Positions 15,202 through 22,765 of a stretch of DNA of 27,230 bases are shown in pieces. A program made the translations under genes and the position numbers. Position 1 is the stretch's first letter. Each line of letters starts with the position of its first letter. Origin of the DNA: JBGTGG01 sp041746855 (GTDB lineage Bacteria; Bacteroidota; Bacteroidia; Cytophagales; Cyclobacteriaceae); assembly GCA_041746855.1 (NCBI GenBank), contig JBGTGG010000171.1, forward strand, positions 1 to 27,230, read 5' to 3'. The notes beneath the pieces were generated by a model that did not search any database, was not told where the DNA came from, and was given only the letters and a program-made list of their open reading frames with translations.

Positions 15202-17079
15202 ATGGTAGCGGACAGAAGGAGGCGATTAAAGGATGGAAGGGAGTTCGATCATCTCTTTCCTCTGCCAAGTGATAAAGACACAACCATAAAAAAGAGTGCG
15301 GATGTAGAAGACACGATGAAGCTCATCCGCAAGGCATTGCCACAAACACTTTGGCAAACACAAAAGATTGCCAAAGTATTGAAAGGCCGAACACTGGAAG
15401 AAACGTGCTCGAATATCTGGCACTTTGTGTATGAGCATATTCAGTACAAAAGAGACGAGGATGGGGTTGAGCAAGTACGCAGTCCCAGAAGGGCATGGAG
15501 CGATAGAAAGAGCGGAGTTGACTGTGACTGTTACACCGTATTTATTCTCTCCATCCTCCGATCTCTTAACATTCCTTGCCTTGCAAGAATAACCAAATAC
15601 CCAAAGAGGTATCCGGAGGTTTCACGGTGGCAGCATGTGTATCCCATTGTACCAAAGCCTGGACACATGGAAGACTATATAGAGGAACGTGACCGCTACA
15701 TCGTGATTGATTGTGTGAAGGACAGATTTGATGATGAACAACCTTATTTAGAATGTAAAGATTACGATATGAGACTGGATTATTTAGACGGGATTGAAAG
15801 CGGAGAAGAGATGGATGAAATCGAGTTCACAGATCATGATAATGTTGATCTCTCTGACCTGTCCTCCATCTACGATGGTGAGGAGATGGGAAACATCTTC
15901 AAGAAAATTGGAAGTGCTGTTAAGACTACAGTACAGAAAGTAGGAACGGTAGCGCAGAAAGTTGGAGACAAAGTGGGTGATGGAATTCGTGTTCTGAATC
16001 GGTATGTGAATCCTGCGACTATTCTTCTTCGCAATGGCTTTCTGCTTGCCATGAAGATAAACCTGATGAATGTCGCTGGGAGGCTTCGCTACGCTTACCT
16101 TACCGATGCTCAGGCACAAGCTAAAGGAATTAACCTAAGTGAGCTGCAAAAACTTCGCTCCATAAAAGACAGAGCAGAGACTGTTTACTGGCAAGCCGGA
16201 GGTAAGAAAGAAAACCTTAAGAAAGCGATCCTAAGTGGCAAGGGTAACAGTGATAAAAAAGTACCACTGAGTGGTTTCTCAGGTGTAGATGGACTAGATA
16301 ATGTCTACGCTGACATGGATGAGTACACCATTATCCACAGTCAGGGACTAGAGGGGCTTGGAGAAATCGTCAGTGGTACTGCCATTGCAGCAGCGAGTTC
16401 AGCAGTAGCAGCCATAGCAGGTGCCTTGAAACAAGTGAAGGGCTTGTTTACAAAAGGTGGAAGTGATGAAGCCGCCTTTCAAAGCGAGACCAATAATGCT
16501 GGTACGGCTGCATCTGCTCCCTCGTCCATCCCGGAAGATGAAGATGCGATGATGTTTGATCAAGCCTCTTCACAATCAGGAGCCTCATTGATTTCGAAAG
16601 TCACAAGTGCTATGTCGACTGCCAAACCACTTGTGTCTGCCGTCCAATCATTTGCTCCTGCTCAAGTGAATCCGAAAACAGTAATACCAACAGCACCTGT
16701 AATCACAAATGAAGCAACAAAAACTTATTCAAGTCCTGTTCAAGTTACTCAGCCAGTATTATCAACTGAATCTGCCTCCAGCGGAGCTATGCTTGTACGA
16801 AGTGAGAGCTCACAAGCAAGCGATGCAATGCAGACTCAGGATACTCAAGCGAAAACTGGATTCTTTCAGAAGACTACGACATGGGTAAAAGAAAATCCTG
16901 GTAAGTCATTGCTAGTGGCAGGTGGTGTTCTAACGGGAGGCTACTTGCTCATGAAGGCAATGCGAGGTGGGTCAGCAACCAGTGGACTAAATGGTGTGCC
17001 TCCAAAAAAGAAACGGAAAAAGTACACCAAGAAATCCAACGGAAAGAAAAACAAAGTGAAAGCTCAAAATCTATTATAA
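15202..17079 (+). CDS. Large protein with N-terminal transglutaminase-fold cysteine peptidase domain and basic C-tail
   Basis: In this 625-residue protein, residues about 60-175 form a transglutaminase-like domain with a complete apparent triad: Cys108 in SGVDCDCYT, His145 in RWQHVYP and Asp170 in YIVIDC. An acidic linker follows (about 190-230), then a hydrophobic/amphipathic middle (NRYVNPATILLRNGF, about 267-295), an Ala/Gly-rich hydrophobic stretch near 395-410, a long low-complexity Ser/Thr/Ala/Gln region, another hydrophobic segment near 570-585, and a Lys-rich tail starting VPPKKKRKKYTKK. The start at 15202 is preceded by AGGAAGAGG, a good Shine-Dalgarno. It could be a maturation peptidase or cell-wall crosslink enzyme carried on a particle. 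Family assignment of the N-domain is fairly safe; the role is inference. Confidence 0.8.
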   Translation: MVADRRRRLKDGREFDHLFPLPSDKDTTIKKSADVEDTMKLIRKALPQTLWQTQKIAKVLKGRTLEETCSNIWHFVYEHIQYKRDEDGVEQVRSPRRAWSDRKSGVDCDCYTVFILSILRSLNIPCLARITKYPKRYPEVSRWQHVYPIVPKPGHMEDYIEERDRYIVIDCVKDRFDDEQPYLECKDYDMRLDYLDGIESGEEMDEIEFTDHDNVDLSDLSSIYDGEEMGNIFKKIGSAVKTTVQKVGTVAQKVGDKVGDGIRVLNRYVNPATILLRNGFLLAMKINLMNVAGRLRYAYLTDAQAQAKGINLSELQKLRSIKDRAETVYWQAGGKKENLKKAILSGKGNSDKKVPLSGFSGVDGLDNVYADMDEYTIIHSQGLEGLGEIVSGTAIAAASSAVAAIAGALKQVKGLFTKGGSDEAAFQSETNNAGTAASAPSSIPEDEDAMMFDQASSQSGASLISKVTSAMSTAKPLVSAVQSFAPAQVNPKTVIPTAPVITNEATKTYSSPVQVTQPVLSTESASSGAMLVRSESSQASDAMQTQDTQAKTGFFQKTTTWVKENPGKSLLVAGGVLTGGYLLMKAMRGGSATSGLNGVPPKKKRKKYTKKSNGKKNKVKAQNLL

Positions 17080-17080
17080 C

Positions 17081-17656
17081 ATGGCAAAGACAAAGAAGAA
17101 AAACAAAAAGCAGCATCAAGGAAACGCACTCTTTGGAACTGCACCCGTCATGGAGCATCCGGTAGCTCAAACCGTGACAAAGGGGGGACTAGTAATACTT
17201 GCTGCCATTGCAGCAGGTGGTGCAGGCGCGGCTCTTGGAAAACACTCACTACTGGCAGGGATTCCAGTAACACTTTTGGGTTTCCACAAGAAGAATCCAT
17301 ACATCATTGCAGCAGGTCTTGGGCTAACGCTGAGCAATGGATTTCAAAATCAAAACAAGTCAACACCTGTGCAGGGTGTAGATGGTTTTGATATGAAACA
17401 AATTGCTGAACAGGCAAAAGACAGGGTGGGAACATTCTTCAAGAATTTCTCAGAGAAACTCTACATCAGTAAAGATGCTGAGCCTACTGCCACCGCAGGA
17501 CTTGCAGGTGAGCATAGCCAAGAGCAAGTAACCTACTTCGTAAACCCTTACAACAATTCAAAGGAGCTTGATATGTCAGCCATTGATAGAATTCAAGAAC
17601 AGATTGCCAGCATGAATGGAATGAATGCGGTGGAAGAAGTAGAGCGAGAATTTTAA
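17081..17656 (+). CDS. Gly/Ala-rich multi-pass membrane protein
   Basis: This 191-residue protein begins one base after the stop of the preceding gene. A Lys-rich N-terminus (MAKTKKKNKKQ) precedes two or three hydrophobic segments (about 35-53, 56-68, 74-86) and a hydrophilic C-terminal half. The basic-tail/membrane-segment/soluble-domain plan recurs in this cassette (compare 21187-22176). I recognise no family. A virion-membrane protein is a reasonable guess given its place directly before the candidate capsid gene. Confidence 0.72.
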   Translation: MAKTKKKNKKQHQGNALFGTAPVMEHPVAQTVTKGGLVILAAIAAGGAGAALGKHSLLAGIPVTLLGFHKKNPYIIAAGLGLTLSNGFQNQNKSTPVQGVDGFDMKQIAEQAKDRVGTFFKNFSEKLYISKDAEPTATAGLAGEHSQEQVTYFVNPYNNSKELDMSAIDRIQEQIASMNGMNAVEEVEREF

Positions 17657-17773
17657 AGGTGGGGAATGCAGCGGAGTTTTTTAGTTCTCATTTTTCTCTA
17701 GCCGCGTTCTCGCCTTTTTGAAAGTTTTAAATGAACAGTAAACAAGTAGTAACAAGTAAACCAAAGTAAAATT
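17657..17773 (+). promoter_or_regulatory. Intergenic leader of the candidate capsid gene
   Basis: At 117 bases this is one of the larger internal gaps of the cassette. It contains an A-rich direct repeat, AACAAGTAGTAACAAGTAAACC, just before the ATG and a T-rich tract upstream. It may hold a separate strong promoter for the capsid-like gene. No clear -33/-7 pair or hairpin terminator was identified. Confidence 0.3.
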
Positions 17774-18502
17774 ATGCTGGGAGCATTAGGACAGCTCATG
17801 GAGAGTGAGTACACAAACCCAACGGAGTTGTTGGGTTTGAATGGAGAGATGGATACCGAATTGATGGGGTATCTCAATGCGCTAAACCCCGTACAACGGG
17901 CAAAGGCGATGAGTAAGATTGTGAAGCGACACATTCCTTCACAAGGATCTCGTGCAGAGTTTGAGAAGTTCTTTGTGGAACTACCCAAGCACATTAAAGA
18001 GCAATTGCTTCAAGGTAAGTTGCGCCTGGCTGATCAATTGATTTACACCATCAAGCCAATCAAAGGTGCCAAGACGATCAAGATGTTTGAGAGTCAGGAC
18101 GTGAAAGAAGTGAACCTGCGTAACATCAGTAACGCCAAGCTTCCAAAGAACATGGCGCTGCTCGTGTCAGGAATCTATTTGCTACATGGCGTAGCAGATT
18201 CAATGGATATTGATGACATCAAGACAACAAAGTTTGATTCCATCGAAAACATTGGAGCGCTTGCCAATGGTGAGTTCAAACTCAAGGCCAACAAAAAGCA
18301 ACTGGTGAGCGATACTTCTAACCGAAAGTTTGTGACCACCCAGTTTGATATGGTGCCCAAGAGCTTTTACAAACTGGCGAACCCTCGTCTGATTCATGAC
18401 GATGTGGACATTGAATTTGAAATTGAATTGGGAACCATCAAGGGACTGGATGCAAACTCAGTGTTATATGTGGGTCTTGAAGGAACAGCTACCATTCCTT
18501 AG
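17774..18502 (+). CDS. Candidate major coat protein (beta-rich)
   Basis: This 242-residue soluble protein has no signal or membrane segment. The N-terminal third is helical (ELMGYLNALNPVQRAKAMSKIVKRH). From about residue 85 it becomes beta-rich: KGAKTIKMFESQDV, NAKLPKNMALLVSGIYLLHG, GEFKLKANKKQLV, NPRLIHDDVDIEFEIELGT and a closing strand LYVGLEGTATIP. That strand order, with a final L-x-G-T-x-x-I-P strand, is the look of a jelly-roll coat protein. It has its own leader and is followed by small proteins with similar strand patterns. Capsid identity is inference. It is short for a double jelly roll (PM2 P2 is about 269 residues), so a single jelly roll with a helical arm is possible. Confidence 0.65.
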   Translation: MLGALGQLMESEYTNPTELLGLNGEMDTELMGYLNALNPVQRAKAMSKIVKRHIPSQGSRAEFEKFFVELPKHIKEQLLQGKLRLADQLIYTIKPIKGAKTIKMFESQDVKEVNLRNISNAKLPKNMALLVSGIYLLHGVADSMDIDDIKTTKFDSIENIGALANGEFKLKANKKQLVSDTSNRKFVTTQFDMVPKSFYKLANPRLIHDDVDIEFEIELGTIKGLDANSVLYVGLEGTATIP

Positions 18503-18508
18503 TAGGTC

Positions 18509-18889
18509 ATGGAAAAGCGTTTGGTGGATAAGATCTACACCTTTCTGGTGAACGCGGAAGGGCAGCCGGTGAGCAAGAAGTTCGACCTAGATAAGAATGT
18601 TAAAGTGGTACACGGTATCATAATGAGTTCAGACAGGCCAAACCTCTTGTTCTACCGAGGCTCTCAACGGATTGAACTCTCAGGCGAAGAACTTTTTCCT
18701 GAAGACTTTGAGAGCAAAATGTTTATGAGTGGAATGGCTGTAGCTCCTGACAACAAATACAAGTCGTTAGGTAATGGAGTAGTAGCCGGAAACGGTGAAC
18801 TCAAAATCCAATACAAAGACACAGCCAATCCCAACGCTCTTTTTGATTCTTATAAAGTTATCATCAGTCTTTTGTGTGAAATGAAATAG
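18509..18889 (+). CDS. Small beta-rich protein, possible minor capsid protein
   Basis: This 126-residue protein starts 6 bases after the candidate capsid gene. The core pattern KKFDLDKNVKVVHGIIMSS, then LLFYRGSQRIELSGEEL, and a final strand YKVIISLLCEM is all-beta. The 'F-x-L-x-x-N-V-K-x-V-x-G-I' start resembles the strand in the next short gene (FEIRLPANVKKVTGI) and, more distantly, LPKNMALLVSGI in the capsid candidate. The three may be related jelly-roll-type subunits (inference). No catalytic motif is seen. Confidence 0.68.
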   Translation: MEKRLVDKIYTFLVNAEGQPVSKKFDLDKNVKVVHGIIMSSDRPNLLFYRGSQRIELSGEELFPEDFESKMFMSGMAVAPDNKYKSLGNGVVAGNGELKIQYKDTANPNALFDSYKVIISLLCEMK

Positions 18890-18891
18890 CG

Positions 18892-19050
18892 ATGATAATA
18901 ACCAAGACCAAAAGGAGATTCATCATAGCTAAACTGGAGATCAATACGCTTGAGCGGTTCAAGCCATTTGAAATCCGGCTTCCAGCGAATGTGAAGAAAG
19001 TAACAGGCATTGCAGTAACAACTTCAAGAGCATGGGAACCGGGACCGTAA
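18892..19050 (+). CDS. 52-residue ORF, possible first half of a split beta-rich protein
   Basis: This is a short frame (ATG 18892, TAA 19048-19050) beginning two bases after the preceding stop. It encodes a basic start (MIITKTKRR) followed by FEIRLPANVKKVTGIAVTTS. That segment is the same 'strand-LPxNVKxVxGI' pattern that opens the 126-residue neighbour, so it is very likely coding. The 3' end overlaps the next gene by 19 bases in the -1 frame. Either it is a small independent protein, or it and 19032-19400 are one gene split by a frameshift or joined by recoding. Confidence 0.6.
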   Translation: MIITKTKRRFIIAKLEINTLERFKPFEIRLPANVKKVTGIAVTTSRAWEPGP

Positions 19051-19400
19051 GCTTTCAATCCAATGACAGGATGGATGTCTTCTTTGTGGCAAGGCTGCAA
19101 GAAGAAGGTGTTGAGCCATCAGACGAAGCCTTACTTCAGCTTGAAGACTCACAATTTGATAGTGATAAGGCGTGGGTTACTGGAAATGTTCCGAAGATCA
19201 AATCAGTGCATGTAGAAGGTGACACTTCGATCATCCATGCCTGGTTCAAGGGGGAGTCCTTTGAGTACCCTTTTGTCATCACGGTCTATGTAGAATGTGA
19301 AACAGCAGAAGAGTTAGTAGAAGTAAGAGCAGAAGAACAAGCAGAGCAAGATAGAATTGAAAAGAGAGACTTTCTGGAGCCAATGGAAATACACTTATGA
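19032..19400 (+). CDS. Small beta-rich protein, possible second half of a split gene
   Basis: This 122-residue protein starts with MGTGTVSFQSNDRMDVFFV, a strand pair that continues naturally from the 52-residue ORF upstream. Later strands include KIKSVHVEGDTSIIHAWF and YPFVITVYVECE, and a charged helical tail ends it (EELVEVRAEEQAEQDRIEKR). No membrane segment is present. Together with the upstream frame it would make a protein of about 170 residues with the same beta plan as 18509-18889. The stop overlaps the next start in an ATGA arrangement (19397-19400), indicating translational coupling. Confidence 0.68.
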   Translation: MGTGTVSFQSNDRMDVFFVARLQEEGVEPSDEALLQLEDSQFDSDKAWVTGNVPKIKSVHVEGDTSIIHAWFKGESFEYPFVITVYVECETAEELVEVRAEEQAEQDRIEKRDFLEPMEIHL

Positions 19401-19708
19401 CGGAGCAATTCATTTTAGCGTTTGCGCCTTTGAGGATAAAACAGCAAGGCTACTCGAAGTACCATATCCGTCACAGGGATTTTATCATCGAAGCTGGAAG
19501 CACACTGACCATTCCTGCCTTCAATGAATTGTTTTTCATCATAGACGAGCCTGTCGGACTTATGGTTGACTCTGATTATGGCATGTATGATTCTACAGAC
19601 AATCCAATTGCAGAAAGCATTCATATCCATCGGGGTGAAATCAAGATTATCAATCCAGGCAGCGTAAAGCGAAGAATAAAATTTATACAAGCAATCATAG
19701 TGAACTGA
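19397..19708 (+). CDS. Small all-beta protein, possible capsid-associated subunit
   Basis: This 103-residue protein has alternating hydrophobic strands throughout (FILAFAPLRIKQQG, FIIEAGSTLTIPAF, ELFFIIDEPVGLMVD, IHIHRGEIKIIN, IKFIQAIIVN) and no signal or membrane helix. The size and pattern suit a small jelly-roll, penton-like or cement protein. It is coupled to the upstream gene by the ATGA overlap and lies 7 bases before the coiled-coil gene. I recognise no family. Confidence 0.68.
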   Translation: MTEQFILAFAPLRIKQQGYSKYHIRHRDFIIEAGSTLTIPAFNELFFIIDEPVGLMVDSDYGMYDSTDNPIAESIHIHRGEIKIINPGSVKRRIKFIQAIIVN

Positions 19709-19715
19709 CATAATT

Positions 19716-20537
19716 ATGGCACTACCCAATAAAGAAAAATACGAACAGAAAAAGATTGACAACCTGTTGCATTATCTAAGACTGTACCACGACAAAGGTC
19801 AACCTATTGACTTTGAGATTCTGGTAGATGGCTTCAAGGCTGTTCGAAGAACAAGTGACCCTGATATGTTTACGATGTTTGAAAACTTCGTGACTGCGGA
19901 GACACGCTCTATCGAAGTCCTCCTTTTTACAGGCAGTAGTAACAACAACGAGAAACGAATTTTCTACTTCGGAGAACAGCAGAAAGAAGGATTATCGGGT
20001 ATGGATGTAAAAAGTATCGTTGATGAGGAAGTTCACCGCAAGCTTCGTGAGAAAGAGTTTGACGAACTGAAATATGAAAACAAAAATTTGAAACAACATA
20101 TTGCTGATCTGGAGTCCGAAGTTGATGAGCTTGGAAAGCAAAATGCACGTCTTGAGATGAAGCAATCTCCTTTAAACAGTTTGCTAGGCGATGTCGGCTC
20201 CAGTTTGGTAGAGAGCTTTGTGAAGCGTAATCCCAAACTGATGGCTGCCTTTCCAGGTGGTGAAGCGCTCGCAGGCTTGTTGCAATCAAGCAATGAAGAG
20301 GCAAGTGAAGAAACAACACCAGATTCAGAAGTAAGCTTTAAGCCAAAGGTTACTACTTCTGCTCCGACACCAAGTGAAGAAGATGAAGCTGCCGTTCAGT
20401 TTGTCAATCAACTTAAGTCACAGTTTAATAAAGAAGAATTTGAGCGCGTGCTTCACATTCTTCAAATGCTTGCCGATGACAAGAGTAAGATTGAACTAAT
20501 CTTAAATCATGTAAACAACTTATCCACCGCAGCATAA
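19716..20537 (+). CDS. Coiled-coil protein of the cassette
   Basis: In this 273-residue soluble protein, residues 1-70 are a compact mixed domain, about 102-150 are a clear coiled coil (heptad-like KYENKNLKQHIADLESEVDELG), 155-195 are a helical hairpin (SLVESFVKRNPKLMAAFPGGEALAGLL), then comes an acidic Ser/Thr/Pro linker, and the last 45 residues form helices (FNKEEFERVLHILQMLADD). There is no membrane segment. It might be a scaffolding or assembly protein, because coiled-coil and acidic linkers are common in those and it follows the candidate capsid genes; this is inference. Confidence 0.75.
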   Translation: MALPNKEKYEQKKIDNLLHYLRLYHDKGQPIDFEILVDGFKAVRRTSDPDMFTMFENFVTAETRSIEVLLFTGSSNNNEKRIFYFGEQQKEGLSGMDVKSIVDEEVHRKLREKEFDELKYENKNLKQHIADLESEVDELGKQNARLEMKQSPLNSLLGDVGSSLVESFVKRNPKLMAAFPGGEALAGLLQSSNEEASEETTPDSEVSFKPKVTTSAPTPSEEDEAAVQFVNQLKSQFNKEEFERVLHILQMLADDKSKIELILNHVNNLSTAA

Positions 20538-20588
20538 AGGAAGGTGGATTAAACAAGTTGTAAGTCGTAAACCTAAAATCGTAAATAA

Positions 20589-20768
20589 ATGAAATACAGT
20601 TTTGAAGTGAGTATTGAAGCGCAAACGCAAGGTGAGGCAGAAGTAAAACTGTTAGCAGCATCTACGCTGATGCAAAAGTTAAAAGCACGCGAGATTGCTA
20701 AGCTTGCCGATGTGGTAAAAAATGACCCCATGAAAACAGCCTTGGCGAAGAAAGCCTTGGGTCTATAA
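20589..20768 (+). CDS. 59-residue helical protein
   Basis: ATG 20589 to TAA 20766-20768 encodes 59 residues: a short strand MKYSFEVSIEAQTQ followed by two helices rich in Ala and Lys, ending KNDPMKTALAKKALGL. Similar mini-proteins ('strand, EA..K, two helices, dP...AkkaLG') are common in Bacteroidota mobile elements in my recollection. No function is known to me. It lies in the cassette direction, 51 bases after the coiled-coil gene and 20 before the next gene. Confidence 0.65.
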   Translation: MKYSFEVSIEAQTQGEAEVKLLAASTLMQKLKAREIAKLADVVKNDPMKTALAKKALGL

Positions 20769-20788
20769 AGAGAAAGGAAGCACAGCAC

Positions 20789-21187
20789 ATGAAGACAGAC
20801 CAGCAGAAAATTGAACATCTCAAGACCGTGGTGATTTATTCAACACTGGGTCTAGGCACTGCCACCGGACTGTTTTTTCTGGCGCGTCACTTTTACAAAA
20901 AGACAAGAGCGAATGTATCTCAAAAGCATAGTCTGGAGGTAGGCGATCCGGCAACATTTGCCAAGCAATTAAAGATGGCTTTTGATAATGACAATTATGC
21001 TGGTTGGGGAACGAATGAAAAGATGGTGATGCAAGTATTCAACGAGATACCATCCAAGAGCATGTACACAAAAGTGCAACGGGAGTACGCTAACCTTTAT
21101 GGAAAAAGTCTGAATGCTGATCTGGAAGACGAGTTGAGCAGTGAAGAGTATAACGAGCTGATAAGAATTTTAAACGCGAAGAACTAA
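20789..21187 (+). CDS. Membrane-anchored protein with one annexin-like repeat
   Basis: This 132-residue protein has an N-terminal membrane helix at about 12-34, a basic stop-transfer segment (RHFYKKTR), and a C-terminal domain (52-130) that reads as a single annexin repeat. The alignment covers AFDNDNYAGWGTNE (64-77, compare annexin KGLGTDE), QREYANLYGKSLNADLEDEL (97-116) and YNELIRIL. Gly72-x-Gly74-Thr75, with Glu115 39 residues later, reproduces the type II calcium-site spacing. Annexins bind acidic phospholipids through calcium. Isolated bacterial annexin-like repeats are known, but their role is unclear. The gene overlaps the next start by one base (TAATG). Confidence 0.78.
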   Translation: MKTDQQKIEHLKTVVIYSTLGLGTATGLFFLARHFYKKTRANVSQKHSLEVGDPATFAKQLKMAFDNDNYAGWGTNEKMVMQVFNEIPSKSMYTKVQREYANLYGKSLNADLEDELSSEEYNELIRILNAKN

Positions 21188-22176
21188 TGGCGAAGAAGGC
21201 TAAACAGATACTGAAGGGAAAGAAGGTCGCCCAACCAAAAAAACCAAAAGGAAAAAAGACTACTGTTCCTAAAAAAAGTCAGGCCAAGAAAGGTGCTGTT
21301 AAACCCACGAAGGTATTTATCTACGCGTTGGCATTAGCTGCCTTTGGCGGTGGTGGTTATCTGGTATATGATAGAATCAAAAGGAAGAGGTTGATCGAGC
21401 AAAATCAATCATCCCCTGGGAGTAATGAGACAATTATTATCAATAACACCCTTCCTTCTTCTTTCAGCACCTTCGCATCAAAAGTCCTGAGTTCAGCCAG
21501 TGACAGTTTTCCTTTGAAGAGAGGAAGTCGAGGCAGCAGAGTGACCATGCTTCAACAAGCTTTAGCAAAGACTACTCCTTCCATTTTGATTGATGGGCAA
21601 TTCGGGCCACAAACAGCCGGAGCACTAAAGTCAGCAGGACATTCAGAGGTAGTGGATGAGACCTTGTTTAATAAAATCACAGGAGTTTCAAGTGGATCAC
21701 TTATGGTGGTCTTCAATCCAAGCGCACTAGCAAGTAGTCTTTACTCCGCAGCACAATCTAAGAACTTGGAGCAAGTCATCGGTATGTTGAAGCAGCTTAA
21801 AACGGTATCTGATTACTCATTAGTAAACGAGTACTATAAAAAGCAAAATTTCATTTCCCGAACAATTGTTACCGACTTACTGGATTATGCTTTCAAAAAT
21901 AGCGAATCGGCAAAGACGCAGATAAAAAATGAATTCCTGCGCGTGGGTTTAAAGGTGAGTAGCACGGGCAGTTGGAGCTTGCAAGGAATAAGGCTCTACA
22001 AAGACCTCATCACCATAAGGGCAACCGTTGTGACGGATGGTCAGAATAACCGGATTCCTGTGCGCAAGGACACGATACTTGGAGACGAGCTCGAAGTAGC
22101 TAATGGAATGACTTGGTTCAGGTCTATTGACAACAGCACACTACGCGTCCCAACGCAGGACGTCAAGTACACTTAA
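21187..22176 (+). CDS. Membrane-anchored peptidoglycan-binding protein
   Basis: In this 329-residue protein, residues 1-42 are a Lys/Pro-rich basic segment and 43-61 a membrane helix. Residues 109-165 are a PG_binding_1 domain (LKRGSRGSRVTMLQQAL, then IDGQFGPQTAGALKS). About 178-250 is an all-helical region whose spacing (ALASSLYSAAQ...VNEYYKKQN) looks like a degenerate annexin-type repeat. The C-terminus (about 260-329) is beta-rich and SH3-like (IPVRKDTILGDELEVANG). It is likely to sit in a membrane and hold the cell wall. It overlaps the annexin-like gene by one base, so the two are translationally coupled. Confidence 0.8.
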   Translation: MAKKAKQILKGKKVAQPKKPKGKKTTVPKKSQAKKGAVKPTKVFIYALALAAFGGGGYLVYDRIKRKRLIEQNQSSPGSNETIIINNTLPSSFSTFASKVLSSASDSFPLKRGSRGSRVTMLQQALAKTTPSILIDGQFGPQTAGALKSAGHSEVVDETLFNKITGVSSGSLMVVFNPSALASSLYSAAQSKNLEQVIGMLKQLKTVSDYSLVNEYYKKQNFISRTIVTDLLDYAFKNSESAKTQIKNEFLRVGLKVSSTGSWSLQGIRLYKDLITIRATVVTDGQNNRIPVRKDTILGDELEVANGMTWFRSIDNSTLRVPTQDVKYT

Positions 22177-22205
22177 AGAAATTTAAAACTAAACAATTAA
22201 TAAGG

Positions 22206-22736
22206 ATGGCAAAGTTTGAAAACTTCGCAGGTAAGCTCCTGCGATTAGAGGGAGGGTATGTGAATCATCCATTGGATAAAGGAGGGCCGACTAAGTATGG
22301 TGTCATTCTTTCTGTATGGCGAGAGCACGGGCACGACAAAGATGGCGATGGAGACATTGACGCAGAAGACATCAAGAAACTCAGTGAAGAAGATGCTAAG
22401 TGGATTGCAAAGAAAATCTTTTGGGATTACTTCCAGGCAGATTTCATTCTCAATGATTCAATAGCTCAGTTCATTGTCGATTGGGGTTACAATTCAGGAA
22501 GGAAAACCGTTGCAAAAATCGTTCAGCGAATTCTGAATGTTGAGGTTGATGGAATTGTTGGTGTCCAAACGCTCAACGCCATCAACTTCGCTGACCAGGA
22601 GCGTTTATTCAATCTTCTTAAGATTGAACGCCAGGTGTTCCTGAACAATATCATTAAGAGAAAGCCAGATCAAATCGTTTTTTACAACGGATGGATGAAT
22701 AGAGTGAATTCATTTCACTTTAAACAAGCTGCATAA
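22206..22736 (+). CDS. GH108-type muramidase (endolysin-like) with EF-hand-like loop
   Basis: This 176-residue cell-wall hydrolase has an N-terminal glycosyl hydrolase 108 domain with the catalytic Glu15 in LRLEGGYVNHPLDKGGPTKYG, and a C-terminal PG_binding_3 region (VDGIVGVQTLNAINF, about 114-128). Between them is a calcium-type loop, DKDGDGDIDAED (44-55), with Asp at positions 1, 3, 5 and 9 and Gly at 6; such loops are frequent in this family. No signal peptide is present, as for phage endolysins. A good ribosome site (AAGGATGG) overlaps the start. It should cut glycan strands either at lysis or at entry. Confidence 0.9.
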   Translation: MAKFENFAGKLLRLEGGYVNHPLDKGGPTKYGVILSVWREHGHDKDGDGDIDAEDIKKLSEEDAKWIAKKIFWDYFQADFILNDSIAQFIVDWGYNSGRKTVAKIVQRILNVEVDGIVGVQTLNAINFADQERLFNLLKIERQVFLNNIIKRKPDQIVFYNGWMNRVNSFHFKQAA

Positions 22737-22765
22737 GCGGTAATAATAAACTAAAGGTAAAACAC

